A stretch of DNA of 64,000 bases from Gracilibacillus sp. YIM 98692 (GCF_010993965.1 NZ_WIXM01000001.1:124001-188000), one strand, 5' to 3'. Positions 25,257-35,083 are shown, numbered from the stretch's first letter. Numbers and translations are program-made. The notes: generated by a model from the sequence alone, not told the origin.

Positions 25257-26816
25257 TTATCTATTCTGATAGGATTCATTAATTTCTTCTGTTAATGTTT
25301 GCATATCTGGGTCATTTTTCAAGTCCTCAACAAAATCATCCCATGCCGTGATTGGCTCACTGCCAAGAATAATTTTCGTTTTTAAGTCTTGCGCATCTTT
25401 TCTAAGCTCTGGTAAATAAGTGACGCCAATGTCGGAGTGAAGACCAACGGCAACGTTACCGACACTTGTCTTTTCTCGCTCATCTTGAATGTTTGCATAC
25501 ATTTCTTGTACTTCTTCAGGGAAGGTTGGTTTTACTGTACTTGCATATGGATCGGATACATACACAATTTGGTTATGATCTGCAATTCCATCCGCTAGTA
25601 TTTTTTCTGTGTCTATTACAATTTCCCCATCTTCAACAGTATGATGCACTCCTTCAATCCCATGTTTATGCAACATAAACACATCTTCTTCCATCCATCG
25701 ATCAATCATTCCTAAAATTTTCTTCATCTTTTCTTCCGGAACAGATTTTGGAATGACATTTGCTCCAGCAAAACCAGGACCTTTTGGATTAAAGCCATTA
25801 ACATTCGTCAAAGGTAATAAGTTCTTAAACTCAAATTCTGGATTAATTTGCACTAGTGAATCATATACATCTTGCAGCGCACCGGATTTGTTTACGTTAA
25901 CCCCTGCTTCTCCAGCTTTAAACATATCTCGTGCTTGACTTACTTGTAATGAAGCAAAATCTGCTGCGATCAATCCATCTTCATAAGCTTTGGCTAAATA
26001 TTCAATCATATCACGTGTTCCTGGAAGAAAAGCTCGATGAACTAGCTCTCCATCTTGTAATCCCCATTCACCATTCACTCCATTAAACACGCCTTCAAAA
26101 GCTCCGAAACCACCCATATTTTCATCGTTAATATAGCCGACAAAACCAACTGTGTCATCTTCGCCATTTCCATCTGGATCATCATGGGTAAACGCTCTCA
26201 TTACTTCGTATAATTCCTCAGTGGTAGTTGGTTCTTCTAATCCTACATTGTCTAACCAATCTTTACGAACAATAAAGAAACTATCTCCTTCTGATGGTCT
26301 AGGACGTGGAATGGCAAACTGTTTTCCATCCATTGTTGTTAGATCCCATGCGATGTCCGCTATGTGCTCTTTTAAGTTTGGATAATCATCAATATATGGC
26401 CCGACATCCCAAAATGCTCCCTGCTCAGCTGCTTGGCGGAATACTGGACTGAATGGATCTGGCACTAACATTAAGTCAGGTAAATCACCTGAGGCTAATA
26501 CAACATTAAAACGGTCTGGATAATTATTAGCAGAAACCCATTCAATGTCTAATTCTGTATTGGTTGCTTCCTCAATTCTTTGTTCTACTTCATTGTCATC
26601 ACTTGGTGGTGTTGGACTAAAGAAATGACTCATTATTCGTACATCTGTTACTTCTTCATCTTCTGTAGACGTAGATTCTGACTCATTATTTTCTGTCTCT
26701 GTATTCTCTGTAGAATCCGAATCATCATTGGATGCCGTTTCCTCCTCATCACCGCCACAAGCTGCTAACATCAACACTAATAGTAACCCCATCAAACATA
26801 ATAACGTTTTTTTCAT
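25257..26816 (-). CDS. Extracellular solute-binding lipoprotein of a sugar ABC transporter (LplA-like)
   Basis: The start at 26816 is chosen because GGAGG lies six bases upstream; longer frames have no site. The 519-residue protein begins KKTLLCLMGLLLVLMLAACGG, a lipoprotein signal with lipobox LAAC. An acidic, Ser/Thr/Glu-rich linker of about 45 residues follows, then the binding domain with DLPDLMLVPDPFSP and GKQFAIPRPRPSEGDSFF. This belongs to the large family 1 binders of the B. subtilis LplA/YtcQ type, which take oligosaccharides. The two permeases are encoded just upstream. No ATPase is encoded here; such systems usually use a shared MsmX-type ATPase. Confidence 0.92.
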   Translation of the reverse strand: MKKTLLCLMGLLLVLMLAACGGDEEETASNDDSDSTENTETENNESESTSTEDEEVTDVRIMSHFFSPTPPSDDNEVEQRIEEATNTELDIEWVSANNYPDRFNVVLASGDLPDLMLVPDPFSPVFRQAAEQGAFWDVGPYIDDYPNLKEHIADIAWDLTTMDGKQFAIPRPRPSEGDSFFIVRKDWLDNVGLEEPTTTEELYEVMRAFTHDDPDGNGEDDTVGFVGYINDENMGGFGAFEGVFNGVNGEWGLQDGELVHRAFLPGTRDMIEYLAKAYEDGLIAADFASLQVSQARDMFKAGEAGVNVNKSGALQDVYDSLVQINPEFEFKNLLPLTNVNGFNPKGPGFAGANVIPKSVPEEKMKKILGMIDRWMEEDVFMLHKHGIEGVHHTVEDGEIVIDTEKILADGIADHNQIVYVSDPYASTVKPTFPEEVQEMYANIQDEREKTSVGNVAVGLHSDIGVTYLPELRKDAQDLKTKIILGSEPITAWDDFVEDLKNDPDMQTLTEEINESYQNR

Positions 26817-26885
26817 TGCCATCCTCCCTTTAATATAAAACATAAAATTAAATAATGAAGATAAATGCAAAGGTGATTGAAAAAC

Positions 26886-27755
26886 TTACTCCTTGATCGA
26901 TCCAATCATCACCCCCTTAGCAAAGTGCTTTTGTAAGAATGGATATACCATGATGATTGGTACAATCGCGATAACTACTGCCGCCATTTTTAATGTCTCA
27001 CTCGGTGGCGGCTTAATCAGTGGATCTACTTCTCCTAAACTACTGCCAGATGAATCTATTAACATATTTTGCAGCAATACTTGAATCGGCCATTTACTTG
27101 CATCATTTAAATATAATAATGCATTAAAGTATTGGTTCCAATATTGCACCGCAAAAAATAGACCAAATGCAGCGATAGAAGGTAAAGATAGAGGCAAAAT
27201 AATTTTGATCCATGCCATTATATCATTACAGCCATCAATGGTAGCTGCTTCTACTAAAGTATCTGGAATACTATCATAGAACCCTTTCATTAAAATCACA
27301 AACCAACCATTTGATAAGGAGACCAAAATAACTGACCATAAACTATTAATTAATCCTAATTCTTTTACTAATAAATAGTTTGGAATAATACCAGGATTAA
27401 ATAATATCGTAAATAACACTAGCAGCAAAATGACTCTTCTACCTTTAAACTTTCTGCGTGATAAGGCATATGCGAAGGATGAAGTAATAATCAGACTGCA
27501 AATCGTACCAACTACAGCTAGAAAAGTACTAACCCCAATCGCTTGAATAAAGGTAGGCGCTGATAATAAATACTTGTAAGATGCTAAGGACCAATTTTCA
27601 GGCCATAAGACAAATGTTTTCTGCAAATACTCTGCAGGAGCTGTAAAGGAAACAACAAAAACATAATAAATCGGAAACATGGTCACAAGTGCTATTAACC
27701 CAAGCACAATTACGTTGGTAATATTAAATACCTTATCTCCTAAACTAAGCTTCAC
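26886..27755 (-). CDS. Sugar ABC transporter permease (LplC/YtcP-like)
   Basis: A 289-residue inner-membrane permease with six predicted helices. The EAA-loop reads LVEAATIDGCNDIMAWIKIILPLSLPS (about 185-210), which contacts the ATPase. The C-terminus ends FLQKHFAKGVMIGSIKE, the standard ending for this carbohydrate permease group. The start is probably GTG at 27755 with AGGAG upstream. It pairs with the next permease and the binding protein to form one importer. Confidence 0.93.
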   Translation of the reverse strand: MKLSLGDKVFNITNVIVLGLIALVTMFPIYYVFVVSFTAPAEYLQKTFVLWPENWSLASYKYLLSAPTFIQAIGVSTFLAVVGTICSLIITSSFAYALSRRKFKGRRVILLLVLFTILFNPGIIPNYLLVKELGLINSLWSVILVSLSNGWFVILMKGFYDSIPDTLVEAATIDGCNDIMAWIKIILPLSLPSIAAFGLFFAVQYWNQYFNALLYLNDASKWPIQVLLQNMLIDSSGSSLGEVDPLIKPPPSETLKMAAVVIAIVPIIMVYPFLQKHFAKGVMIGSIKE

Positions 27756-27772
27756 TTCTCCTCACTCCTTTC

Positions 27773-28765
27773 TTAATAGATTCCTTCTTCTCCAAATTTC
27801 TTGGCCATTCTATTGGCCATCACCACTAATACAAGTCCTACAAATGATTTAAATAACCCAACAGCGGTACTATAACTAAATTGTCCCTGCTGGATACCCA
27901 CTCGATACACATAGGTATCAAATACTTCGGCAACCTCTGAAACAGCCCCGTTATACATGAGGAATACCTGTTCAAAACCTACTTCCATGACATCTCCTAA
28001 TCGTAAAATCAATAGAATGATAATCACATTTCGAATCGCAGGCAATGTCACATGCCAGATTTGTCTAAAACGATTGGCACCATCTATCTTGGCAGCTTCA
28101 TATAATTCTGTGTTCACACCAGCTATCGCGGCCAAGAAGATGATTGTTCCCCAACCAGCCTCTTTCCAGACCGACTGACCGGTTAATAAGAACCAGAAAA
28201 TATCCGGATTTGTTAAGAAATCAAAGGCTTCAAACCCCATTGATTGAATAAAATGGTTGATAATACCACTTGACTTACCCAATAACATAAAGGTTAAGCT
28301 TGCGATAATCACCCATGATAAAAAGTGCGGCAAGTAAACGAGTGACTGCACGGTTCGTTTATAAAATTGATTTCTTAGCTCATTGAGTAAAATCGATAAA
28401 ATAATAGGTAATGGAAAGAAGAACAATAAATTTAAGAAACTAATCGCTAACGTATTCCGTAAAAGCATCAAAAAATCAGAACCAGTAAACAATCTAGTAA
28501 AATGCTTTAAGCCAACCCATGGACTCTCGGTAAAACCAACAAAAGGAGAAAAATCTTTAAAAGCAATCGTAATTCCATACATTGGCACATATTTAAAGAT
28601 AAAGAAATAAATAATCCCAGGTAATGCCAATAAATAAAGATATCGATCCCTCTTGATTTCCTTAAAAAATTTTATTAATTTACCAGGTTTTCTTTTTTGT
28701 TTTGTGTATACGCTTACATCTGTGCCATCTTGTTTTATTTCATTATCAATCATTTGAACAATCAC
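27773..28765 (-). CDS. Sugar ABC transporter permease (LplB/YteP-like)
   Basis: A 330-residue permease, the first-position partner. It has a charged N-terminus of about 45 residues, then LYLLALPGIIYFFIFKYVPMYGITIAFKDF, typical of the LplB/YteP family, and the EAA loop ELYEAAKIDGANRFRQIWHVTLP. The start may be GTG at 28765, close to GGAAAGG, or the ATG four codons in. A 207-bp gap separates it from the DUF624 gene. A TTGTCA-like element there could be part of its own promoter, but the boxes are weak. Confidence 0.92.
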   Translation of the reverse strand: MIVQMIDNEIKQDGTDVSVYTKQKRKPGKLIKFFKEIKRDRYLYLLALPGIIYFFIFKYVPMYGITIAFKDFSPFVGFTESPWVGLKHFTRLFTGSDFLMLLRNTLAISFLNLLFFFPLPIILSILLNELRNQFYKRTVQSLVYLPHFLSWVIIASLTFMLLGKSSGIINHFIQSMGFEAFDFLTNPDIFWFLLTGQSVWKEAGWGTIIFLAAIAGVNTELYEAAKIDGANRFRQIWHVTLPAIRNVIIILLILRLGDVMEVGFEQVFLMYNGAVSEVAEVFDTYVYRVGIQQGQFSYSTAVGLFKSFVGLVLVVMANRMAKKFGEEGIY

Positions 28766-28972
28766 ACCCTTTCCTTTTCATTATCCATTACACATTTGGA
28801 TTGCTGCTCCTCCTTTTTCGTCTTTGGTATATCCAACGTTATAAAAAGAAGGGGTTTCTGACAATAAAACTTTTTTGAATTCCGCGAAATCGATGTTTGC
28901 ACTTTTTTTAAAAAATAGGATTTTCTTTAGTTACCTCCATCAAAACCCCTTTATAACAGCATTTTGAATCTT

Positions 28973-29659
28973 TCACTGTTTGTCTTGGATCTTCGAATAA
29001 TACCGATAAAAAGCAGCAAACGATACAAAAGCAATTAACGCGCCCATAAAAAATGGAATTAGAAAAGCAAAAACATGGAAGCTAAGATAAAGAATTAATC
29101 CGCTAATCACTCCAATTTCTAATGTCAGTAACGGACTTCCTAATGTTATCAACATCGCATTTTTAAACGCAGGCCATAACTTTGTCTTGGCATGAACGAT
29201 GATCGAAAAGAAATGCAAGGTGATCACAGCTAACAGAAAAGCAGCCAAGATAAAAAAGGCTTGAAATAGATCGCTCTGACTTGTATGGATATAAAAATAG
29301 TAATCCACCGCTAAAAGAATACTGATCAAGCTAATCGCTATCCCGCCACATACACTCAATTTATATTCTTCCTTATAGTATCTCCAGAAAGAAGCAATTA
29401 AGGCGATATCATCTCCCATCACCCACTTTCTGATAACCGCAAAAAGCGCGGTTGTAGCAGGAAAAAAGATAAACGGTGCAAGAATACCCACGATCATTCC
29501 CGTCACTACAAGATCCTGAATCGTTTCGACTAACAACAGATTGTATATAAAAAAGAGAAAAGGAATATTAAAGACAAACCAAAGCAAATTAACAGCAGAA
29601 AACCTAGTAATCCAAACCGAAATTTTATAAAAACCGCCAAATATTCCGTTAAGCTCCAT
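28973..29659 (-). CDS. DUF624 (YesL-type) membrane protein
   Basis: A 228-residue membrane protein with five to six helices, opening MELNGIFGGFYKISVWITRF, the common start of the YesL/DUF624 family. These proteins accompany oligosaccharide ABC transporters in Bacillus loci for rhamnogalacturonan and related glycans, but their role is unknown. AAGGGGTG precedes the ATG. It lies between the sulfatase and the permease genes. Confidence 0.85.
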   Translation of the reverse strand: MELNGIFGGFYKISVWITRFSAVNLLWFVFNIPFLFFIYNLLLVETIQDLVVTGMIVGILAPFIFFPATTALFAVIRKWVMGDDIALIASFWRYYKEEYKLSVCGGIAISLISILLAVDYYFYIHTSQSDLFQAFFILAAFLLAVITLHFFSIIVHAKTKLWPAFKNAMLITLGSPLLTLEIGVISGLILYLSFHVFAFLIPFFMGALIAFVSFAAFYRYYSKIQDKQ

Positions 29660-29701
29660 GTAATCACCCCTTCATGTCAAAAAGTTAGATTAACGAACCC
29701 G

Positions 29702-31051
29702 CTAACGCTTGATCTCTGCTTTTGTAACCTTTCGTTGGCCGCTCTCTTTTAGTTCAGCAGGTGTAATCGTTGGTGTTTCCTTTTCCACCTCGCTAATTTT
29801 ACGAATCAGGCGCTCTCTCAGTTGATTCGCTACCTCTTGATGAGACTTAAACCCAATTAAATTAGTTAACTCATAAGGGTCTGATTCTAGGTCGTAGAGA
29901 AATTCTTCTATATAATGATCCGATTTAGAATCATAAATTCTGTCTTTCGTCGGGTCAGAGACACTATATTTCCATTTTTTCGTCCGAAGCGCTCTTCCTA
30001 CTTGAGATTCACTGATTTGGATAAACACTTCATCAGGCCAATCTGCTGGCTCAGACTTCATTAACGAAAGAACCGAATTTCCTGGCATATCATCTGGGAC
30101 TTCTAAACCTGCCGCATCTAATAAAGTTGGAGGAAAATCAATTAAACTCACAAGCTCTTTCTTTCTTCCTCCTTGCTTGAAACCTGGTCCTGTAATAGCT
30201 GCAGGGATTCGTATTGAACTTTCATGGCAGGACCTTTTATATTCCCCATTCCTTGTTTTAAAATGACAGCCGTGATCTGAAGTAAAAAGTACAATCGTAT
30301 TCTCCGATAACTGCAGACTTTTTAAGGCATCCAACACTCTTCCTAATGCCTCATCCAATCTCTTTACCATGCCATAATAACCACCTAAATGCTGATGGCT
30401 CGTTCCGCCCAATGCCGCTAAATCCGGTGGTGTGAACTGTGAAGTAAATTGTTCTTGATAGCCAACAGGGGCCGGATAATCATCTGACCGGTTTTGATGA
30501 TGAGGTTCTAAAAAAGATAAGAATAGGAAAAAAGGGTTGTCCTTCTCACGATCTATGAAACGTATCGCCGCATCGGTTAAAGCATCCACCCGATATCCAG
30601 GCAGTTCAACAGGCTGCCCTTCCTTATCATAAACTGTTGTTTGATAAGGCTCTGAAGTATGCTCCAGCCCATTTGCCGCTAACCAATAATCATATCCGCC
30701 TTGCCGTTCTTTGCTGACAGGTTCCTCTGCAGCTAAATGCCACTTGCCAATATAGCCGGTTTGATACCCTCCCTCCTTAAAGTGATCCGCTAATGTTTTA
30801 AAGTCAGGATTTAACGGAACACCATTACGATAATTTCCTGTTTCCGTTGCATATCGGCCCGTTTGCATTGAAGCACGGGCCGGAGCACAAACAGGCTGAC
30901 AGGTAAACGTATGATAGAGATGGGTTCCTTCTTGTGCCATTCGATCAAAATTTGGTGTTAAGGCTAACGGATTGCCATGGACACCAGTCGTATCCCATCT
31001 TTGTTGGTCGGTAAAAAACACAATCACATTTGGTTGGTCCTTTCGGTTCAT
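29702..31051 (-). CDS. Type I sulfatase
   Basis: A 449-residue arylsulfatase-type enzyme that removes sulfate esters. The N-terminal metal site FFTDQQRWDT and the maturation motif C55-A-P-A-R59 are intact, so Cys55 should be converted to formylglycine. Downstream are GKWHLAAEE and FTSDHGCHFKTRNGEYKRS, with metal and sulfate-binding residues. There is no signal peptide, so the enzyme acts inside on imported fragments. No formylglycine-generating enzyme is encoded in the window. The ATG directly follows the stop of the GH106-like gene, with GGGGAG inside that gene, so the two are translationally coupled. Confidence 0.9.
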   Translation of the reverse strand: MNRKDQPNVIVFFTDQQRWDTTGVHGNPLALTPNFDRMAQEGTHLYHTFTCQPVCAPARASMQTGRYATETGNYRNGVPLNPDFKTLADHFKEGGYQTGYIGKWHLAAEEPVSKERQGGYDYWLAANGLEHTSEPYQTTVYDKEGQPVELPGYRVDALTDAAIRFIDREKDNPFFLFLSFLEPHHQNRSDDYPAPVGYQEQFTSQFTPPDLAALGGTSHQHLGGYYGMVKRLDEALGRVLDALKSLQLSENTIVLFTSDHGCHFKTRNGEYKRSCHESSIRIPAAITGPGFKQGGRKKELVSLIDFPPTLLDAAGLEVPDDMPGNSVLSLMKSEPADWPDEVFIQISESQVGRALRTKKWKYSVSDPTKDRIYDSKSDHYIEEFLYDLESDPYELTNLIGFKSHQEVANQLRERLIRKISEVEKETPTITPAELKESGQRKVTKAEIKR

Positions 31052-34000
31052 TTAAAGATCTCCCCTTAATACGGATACTTGTTTTGCCGGTACTCGAACA
31101 TCTTTTAATGAATGGGTTTCTTCGTCAAAATATTTTCCTTCTAATAAACCAGCCAGTGTATTGGTAATGAGCACTTGTACAACATTTTCGTGTTCCTGAA
31201 GCATAGGTGTCTGTCCCTTCCACCTATAAGGCGACCAAGCTTTTACTCCAAGCGACTGCCCATTAATGAACACTTCTGCACACTCATGAAAATCTTCCAG
31301 TTCTTGCAACTGAAGCAAAAACTCCTCTGTATCAGGCAAGCTGGATAAATTTATTTTTCGTTTAAACGATATCGATCCTGCATAATATGGAAGTCCTGGA
31401 TAAGGTCCCGCTAAAGTATCTGCATGCTTAGGGGAAACGGTCACAATCGGATCCCGTTCATGATCAAATACGACACCGAAATCTCCCATGAGATATATGG
31501 AATCGACCACGCCATCCCAATCATGATACACCTTTCCTTTGATTTGTAACGTATTTTTGCCTGCCTTGATGTTAGAACAAACATCTGCCACTACGTTGTT
31601 ATGGTCATAGACAAAGGCTTGTTTCCATGTATCTGGATGGATTCGTTGCCCGTTTAATAAAAGATCAAACTCTCCTGTTATCGCATGACGATCCATCACA
31701 AGGGAGCTATTAGCCGGTAACTTTTCTACATAAAAGCTGGTTTGATAATTGACATCAATAGGATAAGCTAAATTCGCTTTCATTGGTGTCCCAAACGTTT
31801 GCGTAAAGGAAACTGGCAGCGACTGTTCCTTGGCAAGGTCCTCACACTGATCCACAAATGTTTTCGCCTGCACCTTTACACTCTCTTGATTTGGATCTAG
31901 TTGCAGATCAAAGGTATTAAAGCGCAGCATGTTTTCTTGTAATGGCTTCATTTCCCACTGTTCTTGATCATCAATTACAAGTTGAAATGACTGCTCTTTC
32001 AGAGTGCTTGGCTTTGTTCCGCTTTTCGCTTTTTCTACTTGAATGACATGAGATTGATATGGCGCAAAGTGTAAGTCGATCTCCCAACCCTCTTCTTTCT
32101 GTGTTGCAGATAACGTTTCAGACTTGCCTGTTTCCAAATCTAAGGCCGTAAGCTCTAGTCCTTTATTTGCGTTTTCAAAAGTAAGCGATGCTTGATGTTG
32201 TTCACCTTCTTGATTACTAATAAAAATAATGTCAGTTCCTTCGTCAAGTGTGCGACGCTGCATCAAAAAGCATTTCGCATCGTTTTCTGTCTCTAGTGTG
32301 ATGTCTTCTTTGATATGTTGATCGATGACGTTAAATAATGCTTCCGTTCTTTCCGTCACTGGTTGATTGGCTGTCGCTGGAATAAAATAGACATTGGCAT
32401 GTTTGCTGGATGCTTTTGCTGACATCTCGCCTTCTCGAGCATCTTCCCAAAATGCCTTCACAGATCGATCCGTTTGAAATGTTTGTTGGATATCCGTTAA
32501 TAAGAAAGCATCATCCTCCAGATCTTGATAAGGGATGAGCCCGTTCGCGATCACTACTCCCCCGTCATTGATAAACTGTTGGATTACCTTCCAAGCGTCT
32601 GCTTCGATATTCGACATAGGAGGTAAAACAAGGACCTCATAGATCATCTTGCCAATCTCGATTTTGCCATCCTGAACAGTGGCATTTTGTAACAGCTCTG
32701 GATCCAAATGGTCGTAATCTTTATGATGTAACGTTAGCTGTTTACAAATATCTGCCCAATGCTGCTTCAAAATCTCTAACCTTTGTTCTTCCTTTTCATC
32801 TGTTCCGGTATAAGCAAACTTCGTATACGGATTCCCCATATGTGCCCAAAGACTGGTGGTTGGATCCAGTACCGCGATGCGCCGAACCGGTGTCCCTTCA
32901 CTCATCAAATAACTGATACGTGATGTGTAATCCCCTAGCTTTCGATAATGTTTCCAATAAGGGTTTTGCAAAAATTGAGACGGCGGTGCATCATGTTTCA
33001 CCATCGCATCCAACGTATAGAAAAAGGCGTGAAAGTTGAAAAAGTTAATCCCAAATGCGGCCATTCGATCAATCATCCATTTCGCATCCTGTAACGTCAT
33101 CGACCAGCCGACACTATGAAAACACTCAATTAACGCCCGATCTCTGCCAAGCTGATAACTTAACCCACTAATCATTTTCGGATTGGCTCGGAAACTGTGA
33201 AAATAACGATCCAAAATCCACTCTAAACTACGCCCCAGCTTTTCATGTGCACTATCCCCGCCAGGAACATGGCTGTAAACCTGGGCTGACATTCGAGCGG
33301 ACGGCACTTCTGCTACATACTCTAATCCATTCTTTTCACACCAATCATGGACTTGTTTATGATAAGACTTTCGTGTTAAAAGATGAACTGCTTGGTAATA
33401 GTGATAGCGAACTTGAGCTGATAAACGATCATCTTGATGAATGAGCAAATGAAGATATTCGCGAATGTCATAGCCATATGTTTCTTGAATATAGGAAACA
33501 ATTCGCGGTGACCATGGAAATCTGCCCAGTAAATGAATCTCATCGGTGAACATCCCTTTTACCGTCTTGCCGAAATGATGTCCTATTTTTTTAGCATATT
33601 TCTCATGAGTGGACTCAATAAAAGTAGCCATCGCTTCTTCATGACAAGGATCCACGAAAGTCCCATAATATTTAAAATCCTCGATCTCTTGTTCCAAAAA
33701 GCAATGAATTTCCCACTTTCCTTCTGGTGCCATCCATTGCAATACCCTTTTCGGTTGATAGGTAAAAAAACGTTTTTGATTATAGGCCGTAAGCCCAGTC
33801 TTTTGATAAACTGGTTCTACTTGAATACTTCCAATAGCATCTCTTACGTCAATGGCTTCTTCCCATAACAGCTGGTTAGTATCTGATGTGACCGGAACTG
33901 CCATCGCGGAGAGGACGCGTGACCACGGCATTTCCAAGCACACATTTTGGCCGCCCTCTGTCTTTTCCACTTGGTGAACTAAGGAAAATTGTTTCGCATC

Positions 34001-34309
34001 AGTATGTTCTAAGGTTACTTCGCCTCCTGCCATTCCGCTTGGGTATGGGTATTCGTCGTATAGCCAGACATGCATTCCGAATTTTTCTGCTGTTTCGATG
34101 GCATGATTGACTTTTTCAAACCATTGATCAGATAAATAAGGCACGGTCATACCTTGGCGGGCACATAAAAAGAATCCGGTAACCTTTTTGTTGGCCATTT
34201 CTGCGATTTGATGTTCTATTTCGATTTTATCCATTTCTCCATTCCAAAACCAAAATGGATGAATGCCATATTGAGCATCTGGATTTTGGAATTTTTTTAT
34301 CTCCAACAT
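31052..34309 (-). CDS. Large glycoside hydrolase, GH106-like (probable alpha-L-rhamnosidase)
   Basis: At 1085 residues this is the longest protein here. The N-terminal barrel opens YGIHPFWFWNGEMDKIEIEHQI and contains MHVWLYDEYPYPSGMAGGEV and VKGMFTDEIHLLGRFPWSPR, features of GH106 and related families of glycosyl hydrolases. The last 250 residues look like a beta-sandwich sugar-binding domain (ECAEVFINGQSLGVKAWSPYRW). There is no signal peptide, so it works on imported oligosaccharides. The GH106 assignment comes from memory of the PFWFWNG and DEYPYPSG patterns; related uncharacterised families are possible. It is the first gene of the sulfatase-transporter cluster. Confidence 0.7.
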   Translation of the reverse strand: MLEIKKFQNPDAQYGIHPFWFWNGEMDKIEIEHQIAEMANKKVTGFFLCARQGMTVPYLSDQWFEKVNHAIETAEKFGMHVWLYDEYPYPSGMAGGEVTLEHTDAKQFSLVHQVEKTEGGQNVCLEMPWSRVLSAMAVPVTSDTNQLLWEEAIDVRDAIGSIQVEPVYQKTGLTAYNQKRFFTYQPKRVLQWMAPEGKWEIHCFLEQEIEDFKYYGTFVDPCHEEAMATFIESTHEKYAKKIGHHFGKTVKGMFTDEIHLLGRFPWSPRIVSYIQETYGYDIREYLHLLIHQDDRLSAQVRYHYYQAVHLLTRKSYHKQVHDWCEKNGLEYVAEVPSARMSAQVYSHVPGGDSAHEKLGRSLEWILDRYFHSFRANPKMISGLSYQLGRDRALIECFHSVGWSMTLQDAKWMIDRMAAFGINFFNFHAFFYTLDAMVKHDAPPSQFLQNPYWKHYRKLGDYTSRISYLMSEGTPVRRIAVLDPTTSLWAHMGNPYTKFAYTGTDEKEEQRLEILKQHWADICKQLTLHHKDYDHLDPELLQNATVQDGKIEIGKMIYEVLVLPPMSNIEADAWKVIQQFINDGGVVIANGLIPYQDLEDDAFLLTDIQQTFQTDRSVKAFWEDAREGEMSAKASSKHANVYFIPATANQPVTERTEALFNVIDQHIKEDITLETENDAKCFLMQRRTLDEGTDIIFISNQEGEQHQASLTFENANKGLELTALDLETGKSETLSATQKEEGWEIDLHFAPYQSHVIQVEKAKSGTKPSTLKEQSFQLVIDDQEQWEMKPLQENMLRFNTFDLQLDPNQESVKVQAKTFVDQCEDLAKEQSLPVSFTQTFGTPMKANLAYPIDVNYQTSFYVEKLPANSSLVMDRHAITGEFDLLLNGQRIHPDTWKQAFVYDHNNVVADVCSNIKAGKNTLQIKGKVYHDWDGVVDSIYLMGDFGVVFDHERDPIVTVSPKHADTLAGPYPGLPYYAGSISFKRKINLSSLPDTEEFLLQLQELEDFHECAEVFINGQSLGVKAWSPYRWKGQTPMLQEHENVVQVLITNTLAGLLEGKYFDEETHSLKDVRVPAKQVSVLRGDL

Positions 34310-34431
34310 GAAACCACCTCTTCGTCATTAACTTGTACTTCTACCTTAAGTGGAGGAGGACTTTCCAGCAATCAGACATTTTTGTTTTGGGGTAGTATTT
34401 TTTTGCATTTCTTCTACTTTCTTGACGATGC

Positions 34432-34457
34432 AGCTTGTCAGCGGGACATGACAAGCT
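34432..34457. repeat. Inverted repeat in the gap upstream of the GH106-like gene
   Basis: AGCTTGTC and GACAAGCT are separated by ten bases, about 130 bp upstream of the GH106-like ATG. It could be a regulator-binding palindrome for this operon. The rest of the gene-free stretch 34310-34606 holds this palindrome and the hairpin at 34537-34568, with no convincing gene. Confidence 0.45.
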
Positions 34458-34536
34458 TGAAGCACTTACATGCTGATCGTTTGAACTTGATTAAGTATTT
34501 GCTTCCTTTACGGGCGGAGGATCTTTCTACAAAACA

Positions 34537-34568
34537 ACAAACCGTTCTATGAAAAAAGAACGGTTTGT
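34537..34568. terminator. Strong hairpin downstream of the His/Cys-rich gene
   Basis: ACAAACCGTTCT and AGAACGGTTTGT form a 12-bp perfect stem with an eight-base A-rich loop. It is 40 bp beyond the stop of the minus-strand His/Cys-rich protein and is its probable terminator. Confidence 0.65.
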
Positions 34569-34606
34569 TCAAATGAAAGATTAACTTTGATAATGGTTTA
34601 GTCTAC

Positions 34607-35083
34607 TCAATCCCAGCCATAATGTTTTTTGCAGGAACAGTGATCATGATGATAGGATTCATGTGTACCATCCCAGCCATGATGTTTTTGGCAAGAACAG
34701 TGATCATGATGATGGGGGTCATGTGTACCATCCCAGCCATGATGTTTTTGGCAAGAACAGTGATCATGATGATGGGGGTCATGTGTACCATCCCAGCCAT
34801 GATGGGTGAACAGCTTACCGCAATTACAATGTTCCTGATGGTGATGATGGCATTTATCACATTTTGTAAAGCAAGAAATATGGATGCAGCATGGAAAACA
34901 ATGACAACGGTGTTGGTGATGATGATCGTGTTTACAGGTACATGGTTTATGTCGTTTATGTCGTTTATGTGGTTTATGTGACTTAAATTTGTGGCATTCA
35001 CAGTGAACTATTAAATCCAGAAGATGGTTATCCGTAAATGATTTGCTGCACTTTTTGCACTTCTTATATTCAGACATTATCAT
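34607..35083 (-). CDS. His/Cys-rich repeat protein, probable metal binder
   Basis: A 158-residue protein with about 40 His and 21 Cys and no known domain. After a short CKKCSKSF zinc-finger-like start comes a basic HKPHKRHKRHKPCTC tract and a Cys/His core. The C-terminus has three and a half 20-residue repeats of HHGWDGTHDPHHHDHCSCQK, encoded by 60-bp DNA repeats at 34621-34800, two of them identical. CxC and HHxH clusters imply binding of several zinc, copper or nickel ions. It has no signal peptide. AAAGGTGG precedes the ATG. It lies on the same strand as a coiled-coil protein and an Hsp20-like protein, so a spore-coat or metal-storage role is possible but inferred. Confidence 0.8.
   Translation of the reverse strand: MIMSEYKKCKKCSKSFTDNHLLDLIVHCECHKFKSHKPHKRHKRHKPCTCKHDHHHQHRCHCFPCCIHISCFTKCDKCHHHHQEHCNCGKLFTHHGWDGTHDPHHHDHCSCQKHHGWDGTHDPHHHDHCSCQKHHGWDGTHESYHHDHCSCKKHYGWD
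34621..34800 (-). repeat. Three 60-bp tandem repeats inside the His/Cys-rich gene
   Basis: Units 34681-34740 and 34741-34800 are identical, and unit 34621-34680 differs at a handful of bases. Each encodes 20 residues. Identical copies point to recent duplication by slippage or unequal recombination, so the copy number is likely to vary between strains. Confidence 0.95.

Noticed and set aside
34208-34552. A 114-codon plus-strand frame antisense to the GH106-like start
   Set aside because: The first 30 codons are antisense to a coding region, there is no RBS, and it ends in the hairpin at 34537. The last 40 residues look protein-like but match nothing I know.
34622-34981. A Met-rich plus-strand frame over the His/Cys-rich gene
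   Set aside because: It is the complement of His/Asp-rich codons; the minus strand has the RBS and a sensible composition.
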